This document shows positions 7,239-14,705 of a stretch of 21,377 nt of DNA, piece by piece (the first letter of the stretch is position 1; each line of letters starts with the position of its first letter). The stretch spans positions 1 to 21,377 of IMG/VR virus record IMGVR_UViG_3300025879_000132; one strand, written 5' to 3'. The notes under the pieces were generated by a model. It ran no database searches, was not told where the DNA came from, and was given only the letters and a program-made list of their open reading frames with translations. This DNA comes from a virus. Made by a program: the position numbers and the translations under genes.

Positions 7239-8392
7239 TAGTCACCTGCCTTTGCTCTAAGAGCTTTACTAAGAGCTTGTCTTTCGACTACATCTTCACC
7301 GCTGATAGTATTTACAGTTAGATTGTTTATAAATGTTCCTTTTAGAGTATCACGTCCGCTAGTTTGTGTAAGGGTAGTTCTAACCGCATCTTCGATCTTG
7401 CGCCAACTATTACCATCGTATCTAAACAATCTATTAGGAGATAAATCAATTCTTAAAAAATAATCTCCCAAATCTGGTGCAGCTGGAAACCCAATGCCTT
7501 GACCGTATGGTGCTCCGTTTGGTGGAATACCATCGCCGACCAAATAACCTTGGTAACCATTGCCATCAGGTGTAACAAAAACAGTGTCTGCTGTTATCTG
7601 ATCATCGGCTAATAAACTGTCATAGTCAGTACTAACAATTTCAATTTCGCCCGAGTCACTTAACTGTAGTGTATAGAACTGTATAGTAGAATACCCACTA
7701 AGAGGAACATCAACTTCTGCTTGCGCTATAACAGCTTCGTTTATTTGCATTTCTTTTTCATATGTACTGAGTACATCTCTAAGCGTATTTGCACTACCTT
7801 CTTCTGCAGGTAAATCTAAAATATCTTTGTATTCTTGCGAATCTAGTATTTGTTTTGCACGTAATCTATACAAGTGCGGATACCAAGTTTGACTAAATCC
7901 TTCTGCTGCTCTAGTAACTTCGTCTATTACATAAAATCTTTTTAGTGCAACATTGTAATCATTTGCAGCATATTCATCTTTCATATGCGGCAGTTCTATT
8001 ACATCTCCTGGCATTATTTTTCTACCTAATGTTTTTACACTACTATTAATATGTATGGTCATAAACAATGTGTCGTTTTGTAAAAACAATCCAAACTGAC
8101 TTAAATCAAAGTCTTGATCTTGTAAGTTGTAATGACCTCTGATTGTATATATATCGGCATCATACTTTCTATCTCTGTTTTCGAGAAATAATAAATCTTG
8201 GATATTTGTTTCTTTTACAACATCATACACAGGTTGTTCAACTGTCGCATCATCTTCTAATGTGTTTTTTGGCCCAAGATATTTGTGAATATTAAAATCA
8301 GTCCCTCCAACGGTAAACTGTTCATAGACAATACCATCTAGGAAGGAATAATCTTTTGTTTTCTCGGGTCTGTATAAACTAAGTCTTGGCAT
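7238..8392 (-). CDS. gp14: Neck protein gp14-like
   Basis: This 384-aa protein matches the marine T4-like gp14 family: an N-terminal MPRLSLYRPEK, then NIHKYLGPKN, NIQDLLFLENRDRKYD, DFDLSQFGLFLQNDTLFM, GRKIMPGDVIELPHMKD and a W-Y-PHL segment. gp14 with gp13 forms the neck collar where head and tail join. I chose ATG 8392 because the family begins MP-x-L/Y there and because the upstream in-frame ATG at 8407 lies inside the promoter box. A CTAAATA late box ends exactly 5 nt before this ATG, so the mRNA may start at the ATG itself; no SD is present. The C-terminal third contains an aromatic module (LFRYDGNSWRKI) shared in style with gp15 and gp18. Confidence 0.82.
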   Translation of the reverse strand: MPRLSLYRPEKTKDYSFLDGIVYEQFTVGGTDFNIHKYLGPKNTLEDDATVEQPVYDVVKETNIQDLLFLENRDRKYDADIYTIRGHYNLQDQDFDLSQFGLFLQNDTLFMTIHINSSVKTLGRKIMPGDVIELPHMKDEYAANDYNVALKRFYVIDEVTRAAEGFSQTWYPHLYRLRAKQILDSQEYKDILDLPAEEGSANTLRDVLSTYEKEMQINEAVIAQAEVDVPLSGYSTIQFYTLQLSDSGEIEIVSTDYDSLLADDQITADTVFVTPDGNGYQGYLVGDGIPPNGAPYGQGIGFPAAPDLGDYFLRIDLSPNRLFRYDGNSWRKIEDAVRTTLTQTSGRDTLKGTFINNLTVNTISGEDVVERQALSKALRAKAGD

Positions 8393-8397
8393 ATGTA

Positions 8398-8404
8398 TAT
8401 TTAG
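8398..8404 (-). promoter_or_regulatory. Late promoter box for gp14-gp15-Nudix unit
   Basis: Read on the minus strand this is CTAAATA, followed by TACAT and then the gp14 ATG. With T4 late geometry (-13 to -6 for the box) position +1 is the A of the ATG. Confidence 0.7.
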
Positions 8405-8412
8405 CATAAATA
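8405..8412 (+). promoter_or_regulatory. Late promoter box for gp13 unit
   Basis: CATAAATA abuts the minus-strand box with no gap. The transcript would carry a short leader holding GGAGA, the gp13 ribosome binding site, before ATG 8429. Confidence 0.75.
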
Positions 8413-8428
8413 CTAGTGGAGACAAACT

Positions 8429-9187
8429 ATGGCCGAACTTACAACACAGAAACAAGAAGTATTTGATTACGTAAATGCCTTTCTAGGCGGAGGAATGGTA
8501 GATGTAGAACTAGATCCTATACACTACGAAACTGCACTAGGAAAAGCAACTGCACGATATAGACAACGTAGTGAAAACAGCGTTGAAGAAAGTTATATTA
8601 CTCTTGCACTAACCGAAGATGTAAATGCATATACATTACCTAATGAAATAATCGAAGTGCGTAAAGTTCATAGACGTAGTGTAGGAAGTAGATTAGGCGG
8701 CAACAGTGGCGGCACAACATTTGAACCATTTAACCTTGCATATACAAATACATATCTATTAGCAGGAAGCGGTATCGGCGGCCTCGCTACGTATGATTTC
8801 TTTGCTCAACAACAAGAACTAGTAGGAAGAATGTTTGGTAGTTTTATCGAATTTGTTTGGAACACTAGTACAAAAAAGCTAACTATATTAACAAGACCAA
8901 GAGCCGAGGAAGAAGTATTGTTATATTGCTATAATCATAGACCTGACTTTGAGTTGTACAAAGACTACAAAGCATTTCAATGGATTAAGGAATATACTCT
9001 TGCTAACTGTAAATATATGTTAGGTGAAGCACGTAGTAAGTTTGCTACTATTGCCGGACCAGGCGGCGGTACTACACTCAACGGTGATTCGCTTAAAGCC
9101 GAAGCTCAACAGGAAATGGAAAAACTTGACAACGACCTAGCTATGTCTGTTGCAGGTGGTGTTGGCTACGGTTTTTTAATTGGATAA
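8429..9187 (+). CDS. gp13: Neck protein gp13-like
   Basis: At 252 aa it matches the T4-like gp13 family. The N-terminal GGGMVDVELDPIHYETALGKATARY corresponds to the T4 G-x-P-x-(I/V)-NVEL-x-P-x-Q-x-x-x-x-x-A-x-x-x-Y segment. The C-terminus has WIKEYTLANCKYMLGEARSK, PGGGTTLNGDSL, EAQQEMEKL and a closing G-x-GFLIG, as in T4 gp13 (PGG-x-TIDGQRL, EEARLEKEAL, FGILVG). gp13 builds the neck with gp14 and completes the DNA-filled head. GGAGA lies at usual distance before the ATG. It faces away from gp14 across 36 bp, an arrangement different from T4 where 13, 14 and 15 run together. The stop codon lies inside the next gene's start region. Confidence 0.85.
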   Translation: MAELTTQKQEVFDYVNAFLGGGMVDVELDPIHYETALGKATARYRQRSENSVEESYITLALTEDVNAYTLPNEIIEVRKVHRRSVGSRLGGNSGGTTFEPFNLAYTNTYLLAGSGIGGLATYDFFAQQQELVGRMFGSFIEFVWNTSTKKLTILTRPRAEEEVLLYCYNHRPDFELYKDYKAFQWIKEYTLANCKYMLGEARSKFATIAGPGGGTTLNGDSLKAEAQQEMEKLDNDLAMSVAGGVGYGFLIG

Positions 9188-10007
9188 TAGATTTAATAAT
9201 ATCAAAAAAGTAATAGCAGGCGGCTGTAGTTTTACAGCAGGATCAGAGCTGGCTGACGAGTCTTGGGATCGTAATCATAAAGGAATATGCTACGAGATAA
9301 GTTATACAGCATGGCCAAACTTGCTTCAACAAAAAATGTTTACTAATGCAACAGTTGATAATACTGCTGTACCAGGCGCAGATTATGGAAGTATAGTTAG
9401 ACGTATAATATACCAAACTAGGCACAATCTAAGGATACACAAGCCAGAAGATATTGTTGTAGTTGTAATGTGGACAAGTATTTTACGTAGAGAATATCCT
9501 AGTATATATCCTGTAGACAGAAAAATAAAAACTCACGAAGATAGATTTTTAACTTCATTGCCATCAGACGGCGATGGCAAAACTAAAGGTTATTCAAATG
9601 AGATGTTATACAGAAGAAGACAAATGTGGGCATCGGAACATCTAACACGAACAAATGTAGAGTTTTATGCTAGGCGTGACACACACGATAATCATGTATA
9701 TTATCCACTACAGCAACTAGAATATTTAACAAGCTGGCTTGAAAATAATAATATTAAGTATTTTTATACATCTGCGTTTAAAGATATTGAACCAGAGTTA
9801 TTGAATCAAGACAATGTGTTTTTACAAGACATGGTTGCAAGATTAAATCTTCCTAATCTTGTACATAAGGAAGACGGCATTGGATTTTGGGATTGGGCAA
9901 CAAAAAACAAATACGAATGTGGAAAAGAATCAGATCATCCTCTTGAACAAGCACACATTGATTGGACAGATCTTTTTGCAAAATGGATATTGACAAAATC
10001 TAAATAA
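9180..10007 (+). CDS. SGNH/GDSL-like hydrolase, 275 aa
   Basis: Block I is IAGGCSFTAG with probable nucleophile Ser17; block II is NTAVPGADYGSIVRR; VVVMWTS fits the block III strand; and the last block is ESDHPLEQAHIDW with probable catalytic His253. Family members cleave ester bonds in lipids or sugar acetyl groups; in phages they can deacetylate host surface glycans. The start is TTG 9180: a TAA stop lies directly upstream in frame, and the first in-frame ATG is beyond the Ser motif. It overlaps the gp13 3' end by 8 nt, so translation is probably coupled to gp13. The catalytic block has Glu250/Asp252 rather than a plain DxxHP, so activity is not certain. Its last codons hold a promoter. Confidence 0.75.
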   Translation: MDNRFNNIKKVIAGGCSFTAGSELADESWDRNHKGICYEISYTAWPNLLQQKMFTNATVDNTAVPGADYGSIVRRIIYQTRHNLRIHKPEDIVVVVMWTSILRREYPSIYPVDRKIKTHEDRFLTSLPSDGDGKTKGYSNEMLYRRRQMWASEHLTRTNVEFYARRDTHDNHVYYPLQQLEYLTSWLENNNIKYFYTSAFKDIEPELLNQDNVFLQDMVARLNLPNLVHKEDGIGFWDWATKNKYECGKESDHPLEQAHIDWTDLFAKWILTKSK

Positions 10008-10018
10008 TATGTTATATT
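9990..10018 (+). promoter_or_regulatory. Sigma70-type promoter with extended -10, copy 2
   Basis: TTGACA (9990-9995), 17-bp spacer, TATATT (10013-10018), with TGT before the -10. The spacer contains CTAAATA (10000-10006), itself a late box, which includes the first two bases of the SGNH gene's stop codon. The kinase ATG is at 10025, so the leader would be very short. 23 of 29 positions match the copy at 1285-1313. Confidence 0.75.
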
Positions 10019-10024
10019 TAAATT

Positions 10025-10525
10025 ATGAAAAAGAAGTTATTAGTAATAGGTCATGGCAGACATGGCAAAGATACTGTATGTGAAATCCTGCGTGACGAAT
10101 ACGGATATACATTTGAAAGCAGCAGTAAGTTCTGCTCAAAGTTGTTTATCTATGATGACTTAAAGGAAAAATATGGATATGCTGATGAAGAAGAGTGTTA
10201 TGCTGACAGGCATAATCACAGAGCAGAATGGTATAATGCTATCTGCGATTATAATGTTCCTGATGCAGCGACTCTAGGTAGAGAGATGTTTGCAGCCTAT
10301 GACATCTATTGTGGGCTACGCAACAAGCGTGAATTCTTTGCAATGCAAAACACTGGAGTTTTTGATTATTGTATCTGGGTTGATCGCAGCAAATATCTCA
10401 TGCCCGAGTCAAAAGATTCGATGAGCCTAGAACAATGGATGGCAGATTACACCATTGACAACAACGGAACGTTGGATGATCTTTGGTTTAATATTAGACA
10501 GCTAATGAGTTATATACATACTTAA
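10025..10525 (+). CDS. P-loop (deoxy)nucleoside monophosphate kinase-like protein
   Basis: The 166-aa protein starts with a strand KKKLLVIGHGRHGKDT whose G9-x4-GKDT17 is a Walker A of the NMP kinase/dephospho-CoA kinase type, where Asp replaces the usual Ser/Thr after Lys as in T4 gp1. Length suits the dNMP kinase class (T4 gp1 is 241 aa, so this is shorter). CIWVDRS near residue 119 resembles the Walker B/lid strand and TIDNNGTLDDL near the end matches the DN-x-G-x-x-x-x-L finish seen in these kinases. It probably phosphorylates a nucleotide for phage DNA synthesis. The promoter at 9990-10018 directly upstream sets it apart from the late structural genes around it. Substrate is not readable. 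Confidence 0.75.
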   Translation: MKKKLLVIGHGRHGKDTVCEILRDEYGYTFESSSKFCSKLFIYDDLKEKYGYADEEECYADRHNHRAEWYNAICDYNVPDAATLGREMFAAYDIYCGLRNKREFFAMQNTGVFDYCIWVDRSKYLMPESKDSMSLEQWMADYTIDNNGTLDDLWFNIRQLMSYIHT

Positions 10526-10558
10526 CCCCTAAAAACCGCCTTTTTCTCCGGTGATCTG

Positions 10559-10565
10559 CTAAATA
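10559..10565 (+). promoter_or_regulatory. Late promoter box for tail sheath gene
   Basis: CTAAATA lies 35 bp before ATG 10601. The leader contains AGGAGAAA (10587-10594), the strongest SD in the window, as expected for a highly made structural protein. Confidence 0.7.
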
Positions 10566-10600
10566 GTTGTAAGTGAAACACTTTACAGGAGAAATTTAAA

Positions 10601-13600
10601 ATGGCATTAACTTCACCAGGTGTAGAGGTCAGCGTTATTGATGAGAGTTTTTATACTCCAGCAGAACCAGGCACAGTACCTATAATATTTGTCGCAACAG
10701 GCGAAAATAAACTAAACGGCGCAGGAACTGGTGTTGCACCAGGAACTCAAAAAGCCAATGCAGGTAAACCATACCTACTAACATCGCAGCGAGATCTAGT
10801 AGACACATTTGGCGATCCTACATTTTATACAGATGCTAACAACAATCCTATTCATGGCGGCGAACAAAATGAATACGGACTACAGGCAGCATATTCATAT
10901 TTAGGCGTAAGCAACAGAGCGTATGTAGTAAGAGCAGACCTTGATCTTACAGCAATATCTGCTAGTGCAACGCCAACAACTGCAAACCCAACAGACGGAA
11001 CATATTGGTTAGATACTCAAGTAACAAAGTTTGGTATCTTTGAATGGAACGGCAGTGCCGAATCAGCAACCAACAAAGTTGGTCAAACATTTACTAACAA
11101 AACACCAACTGTTATTACTGATGCAACACAAACAACAAATTCACCTCCTTATGCTCCAAAACAATCAGTAGGCGCTATTGGTGATTATGCAGTTGTAGCA
11201 GTTTCAACTATTATACGCACATGGTATAAAAATACTTCGGGTACTTGGGTACAAGTTGGTAGTGCAGATTGGAAAGGCAGTTGGCCTTCAGTAACAGGTA
11301 CAGCAGCTACTCCAACATTTATAGCAAGTGATACTATTACTATTGGATCTGCAGAAGGTCTTAGTGTAACAGTTACACTTTCGGGCACTAGTCTTGCTTT
11401 AGCAGTAAGTGATATTAACACAGCATTAGGTCCTGTTGGAATCACAGCAGAGGCAGTTGATAATAGATTGGTATTTAAAAATACTGGCGCAACACATTCA
11501 AACATTGTTCTTGGACAAGGAACAGGAACACCATTAACTGCTGCAGGTATTGCTGCTGGCACATATTATCCACCAGCACATCAAGCATCTGCTCACACAA
11601 GCGTTCCAGAATGGAAAACAGCAGATTTAGCAACCAAACGTCCAACAGGAAGTGTATGGGTTAAAACAACTACACCAAACAGTGGTGCAGATTGGAAAAC
11701 AAAAGTATGGAACGGTTCAACTGAACTATGGGATGCAGTAAGCACACCGATTTATACTTCAAACTCAGCAGCATTGCTTGGCCTAGATAAAACAGGTGGC
11801 GGAGCCAATCTAACATCGCTTAATGTTTATGCAATGGCAAATGTTACAGAATCAGCAACAAACTTAGCCAACTTTACTTTGTACAAGCGTAATGCTAATG
11901 GCGCAACAACTATTACTAGTTCGGTTGTTACTGGCTCACCATCTTCAACATTTACAGTAGGTGCTAATGATTTTACTATTAGTGAAACAGTAAAAGGAAT
12001 TCCAGGATTAAGTACACCAGTAACTATTTCATTTAGTGCAACAGGTGCTACAACTGATGCAGATTTAATGGCAGCAGCTATTAATACAGCAGGTTTAACT
12101 AATGTTACTGCTAGTGTCGATTCAAGCAATAGAGTTGTAATAACACATGCAATAGGCGGAGACATTAGATTTGTAGATGGTGCAAACACACCATTAGTTG
12201 ACGCATTTACTGCTTGGAACTACTCAACAAAATCAGGAACTGTAAACTTTTATGATTCACCAAATGGGTTGTCAGGTGCATATATTGCAACACTTTGGAA
12301 AGAACTAACTTATACAGCAAGTAACAATGCACCAACTGCTCTTGCAGCAGACGGCGCTCTATGGTATAGCAGTGTTGTTGACGAAGTTGATATCATGGTA
12401 CATGATGGAAGCAAGTGGGTTGGATACTTGAATAGTGATTCGCCATATTATGATGTTACACCTGCAAACGCACCAGATCCAGCAGGACCGATTGTTGCTG
12501 CAACTGAGCCAGTTAATGGTGATCGTTCAGATGGCGGAGATCTAGTAACAGGTGATATTTGGATTAGTACAGCAGATCTTGAAAACTTCCCAAGAATCTA
12601 TCGCTGGAACAATACACTAAACAGTTGGGTTGAACTAGATACAACCGACCAAACAACTGAAAACGGTGTACTATTTGCAGATGCACGTTATAACACAGCA
12701 GGCGCAAACAGTGGCACAGCAGGAACTATTGCTAATATGATTGTTAGTAACTATGTTGATGCAGATTGTCCAGATCCAGCACTATATCCAAAAGGAATGA
12801 TACTATGGAACTTACGTAGAAGCGGATTTAACGTCAAGCGTTTTGAACGTAACTATGTAGACTTGGCAGCAGTCAATGAACGTTTTGGTGACCAGTCAAT
12901 GTCAGCATATTATCCGCATCGTTGGGTTACTGAATCAGCTAATGAAGCAGATGGCTCAGGTAGTTTTGGACGTAAGGCACAGCGTAAAGTTGTAGTACAA
13001 AAACTACAAGCAATGCTAAACGAAAACCAAGACATTCGCGACAACGAATCACGTATCTTTAACTTGATGGCAACACCAGGTTATCCAGAGCTAATCGGAG
13101 AAATGATTACACTAAACTATGACAGAGGCTTAACAGCATTTGTTATTGGTGATTCACCATTCCGTTTAACACCAGATGCAACTTCGCTTAACGAATGGGC
13201 AACCAACGTTAACACAGTTGTTGAAGATAACGATGACGGACTTGTAAGTAGAGATGAGTACATGGGTGTTTATTATCCAAGTGGCTTTACTAGTGACAAT
13301 GCAGGCAACAATGTAGTTGTTCCGCCAAGTCATATGGTACTACGTACTTTCGCACTAAATGACCAAGTTGCGTATCCATGGTTTGCACCAGCAGGTACAA
13401 GACGAGGTGGAGTTACAAATGCAACTTCAACAGGTTACATCAACGGCGAAGGCGAGTTTGTTGCAGCAGCACTAAACGAAGGTCAAAGAGATACATTGTA
13501 TCAAAACAACGTTAACCCTATTACATTCTTAACAGGTGCAGGGCTAGTTGTATTTGGACAAAAAACTCGTGCAAGAAATGCAAGTGCTCTTGATAGAGTT

Positions 13601-13909
13601 AACGTTGCAAGACTTGTAGTATACTTACGTAGTCAGCTGAATCAGTTAACAAAACCATATCTATTTGAACCAAATGATAAAATCACACGTGATGAAATCA
13701 GAGCACAAGTAGAAAGTTTAATGGTTGAACTAGTGGGACTAAGAGCTCTATATGACTTCTTAGTTGTGTGTGACGAATCAAACAACACACCAGCGAGAAT
13801 TGATCGAAATGAACTATATGTAGATATTGCTATTGAACCAGTCAAAGCAGTTGAGTTTATTTACATTCCATTGCGTATCAAAAACACAGGAGAAATCGCA
13901 GGGTTATAA
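10601..13909 (+). CDS. gp18: Tail sheath protein gp18-like, enlarged (1102 aa)
   Basis: The N-terminal domain (MALTSPGVEVSVIDES, LTSQRDLVDTFGDPTF, LGVSNRAYVVRAD) and the C-terminal domain from about residue 736 (NLRRSGFNVKRF to FIYIPLRIKNTGEIAGL) are those of contractile sheath proteins. gp18 polymerises round the tail tube and contracts at infection. T4 gp18 has 659 aa; here roughly 125-700 is expanded. The insert holds two segments resembling the flagellin-hook IN motif (about 241-317 and 448-524: a beta pair, a helix with A-x-x-IN, then a V-x-A-x-x-x-x-R-(L/V)-V strand) and several aromatic modules such as YWLDTQ/FEWNG, VWNGSTELW and IYRWNNTLNSW. These probably form surface domains on the sheath. 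Strong SD and own late promoter; a hairpin follows. Confidence 0.9.
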   Translation: MALTSPGVEVSVIDESFYTPAEPGTVPIIFVATGENKLNGAGTGVAPGTQKANAGKPYLLTSQRDLVDTFGDPTFYTDANNNPIHGGEQNEYGLQAAYSYLGVSNRAYVVRADLDLTAISASATPTTANPTDGTYWLDTQVTKFGIFEWNGSAESATNKVGQTFTNKTPTVITDATQTTNSPPYAPKQSVGAIGDYAVVAVSTIIRTWYKNTSGTWVQVGSADWKGSWPSVTGTAATPTFIASDTITIGSAEGLSVTVTLSGTSLALAVSDINTALGPVGITAEAVDNRLVFKNTGATHSNIVLGQGTGTPLTAAGIAAGTYYPPAHQASAHTSVPEWKTADLATKRPTGSVWVKTTTPNSGADWKTKVWNGSTELWDAVSTPIYTSNSAALLGLDKTGGGANLTSLNVYAMANVTESATNLANFTLYKRNANGATTITSSVVTGSPSSTFTVGANDFTISETVKGIPGLSTPVTISFSATGATTDADLMAAAINTAGLTNVTASVDSSNRVVITHAIGGDIRFVDGANTPLVDAFTAWNYSTKSGTVNFYDSPNGLSGAYIATLWKELTYTASNNAPTALAADGALWYSSVVDEVDIMVHDGSKWVGYLNSDSPYYDVTPANAPDPAGPIVAATEPVNGDRSDGGDLVTGDIWISTADLENFPRIYRWNNTLNSWVELDTTDQTTENGVLFADARYNTAGANSGTAGTIANMIVSNYVDADCPDPALYPKGMILWNLRRSGFNVKRFERNYVDLAAVNERFGDQSMSAYYPHRWVTESANEADGSGSFGRKAQRKVVVQKLQAMLNENQDIRDNESRIFNLMATPGYPELIGEMITLNYDRGLTAFVIGDSPFRLTPDATSLNEWATNVNTVVEDNDDGLVSRDEYMGVYYPSGFTSDNAGNNVVVPPSHMVLRTFALNDQVAYPWFAPAGTRRGGVTNATSTGYINGEGEFVAAALNEGQRDTLYQNNVNPITFLTGAGLVVFGQKTRARNASALDRVNVARLVVYLRSQLNQLTKPYLFEPNDKITRDEIRAQVESLMVELVGLRALYDFLVVCDESNNTPARIDRNELYVDIAIEPVKAVEFIYIPLRIKNTGEIAGL

Positions 13910-13918
13910 GTCATTAAA

Positions 13919-13944
13919 GTAGGGGGAAAATAAAATCCCCCTAC
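13919..13944 (+). terminator. GC-rich hairpin after tail sheath gene
   Basis: GTAGGGGG pairs with CCCCCTAC (8 bp) around a 10-nt A-rich loop. No T-run follows, so on this strand it looks more like an mRNA-stabilising or attenuating hairpin than a full terminator. It lies 5 bp before the gp19 promoter box. Confidence 0.6.
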
Positions 13945-13948
13945 AAAT

Positions 13949-13956
13949 GATAAATA
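13949..13956 (+). promoter_or_regulatory. Late promoter box for tail tube gene
   Basis: GATAAATA precedes ATG 13979 by 22 bp, with AAGGAG (13965-13970) as SD in between. Confidence 0.75.
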
Positions 13957-13978
13957 CATGTGATAAGGAGAAACATAG

Positions 13979-14617
13979 ATGGCAATCTCAACTCTATTAA
14001 ATTTAACAGTACCGTTAGCAAACGATACTAGTGCAAGCAGTCAGGGTCTGCTAATGCCGAAACTACAATACCGTTTCCGTGTAACATTGGAAAACTTCGG
14101 TATTACCGGCAACACAACTGAATTAACAAAACAGGTTATTGATGCAACCCGTCCAAATATATCATTCCAACAAATACCGATTGATGTTTACAACAGTAAA
14201 ATTTATATGGCCGGCAAGCACGAATGGCAAGCAGTTACAATGAATTTACGTGACGATGTTAATGGAAACGTACAACGTTCAGTAGGCGAGCAACTACAGA
14301 AGCAGTTTGATTTCTTTGAACAGTCTAGTGCTGCTACAGGACAAGACTACAAGTTTACACAACGCATTGAAGTACTAGACGGTGGTAACGGCGCTAATAC
14401 TCCAGCTGTGCTCGAAACTTGGGAATTGTATGGTTGCTATTTAACAAGTGTTGACTATGGATCAATGAGTTACTCAGCAAACGATGCAATGACAGTAGCT
14501 CTTAATATTCAATATGACAACGCTGTACAACTTAACGTAGGTGTTGGAACTCCTAATAACTTCCAAGATCGAAATACTGAAACAGGCACAGGTGCCACAG
14601 GCGCTGCCGCTCTTTAA
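13979..14617 (+). CDS. gp19: Tail tube protein gp19-like
   Basis: The 212-aa product follows the T4-like tube family: LMPKLQYRFRVTLENFG for the first strand, FQQIPIDVYNSKIYMAGKHEW, TMNLRDDVNGNV, VGEQLQKQFDFFEQSSAATGQDYKF and a closing ETWELYGCYLTSVDYG and MTVALNIQYDNA. gp19 hexamers stack into the inner tube through which DNA passes. T4 gp19 has 163 aa; the extra length is mainly an N-terminal 20 residues and a Thr/Gly/Ala tail. It has its own late box and a good SD and is closed by a strong hairpin, so it is an independent high-expression unit next to gp18. Confidence 0.9.
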   Translation: MAISTLLNLTVPLANDTSASSQGLLMPKLQYRFRVTLENFGITGNTTELTKQVIDATRPNISFQQIPIDVYNSKIYMAGKHEWQAVTMNLRDDVNGNVQRSVGEQLQKQFDFFEQSSAATGQDYKFTQRIEVLDGGNGANTPAVLETWELYGCYLTSVDYGSMSYSANDAMTVALNIQYDNAVQLNVGVGTPNNFQDRNTETGTGATGAAAL

Positions 14618-14644
14618 TAACATTTAAGAGATTGCTTGACTTCT

Positions 14645-14665
14645 AAGGAGCCCAATGGGCTCCTT
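14645..14665 (+). terminator. Hairpin terminator after tail tube gene
   Basis: AAGGAGCCC pairs perfectly with GGGCTCCTT (9 bp) around AAT and is followed by ATTTGTT. Short T-run but a stable stem. Confidence 0.75.
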
Positions 14666-14693
14666 ATTTGTTATGTGCGCTGTTTAAATATAA

Positions 14694-14701
14694 GATAAAT
14701 A
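14694..14701 (+). promoter_or_regulatory. Late promoter box 4 nt before ATG 14706
   Basis: GATAAATA, then CTTT, then ATG. T4 late spacing would place +1 at or within the ATG. There is no SD; a second TTAAATA lies at 14683-14689 and could give a transcript with a short leader instead. Confidence 0.65.
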
Positions 14702-14705
14702 CTTT

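Noticed and set aside
8405-8455. Longer gp14 frame from 8407 or 8455
   Set aside because: These starts fall in the promoter box or inside gp13 on the other strand, and family homologues begin MP near 8392.
10526-10556. ACCG...CGGT as a terminator after the kinase gene
   Set aside because: The stem is only 4-5 bp and no T-run follows.
14635-14665. TTGACT near the gp19 end as a -35 element
   Set aside because: No matching -10 follows at 16-18 bp; that region is the hairpin stem.
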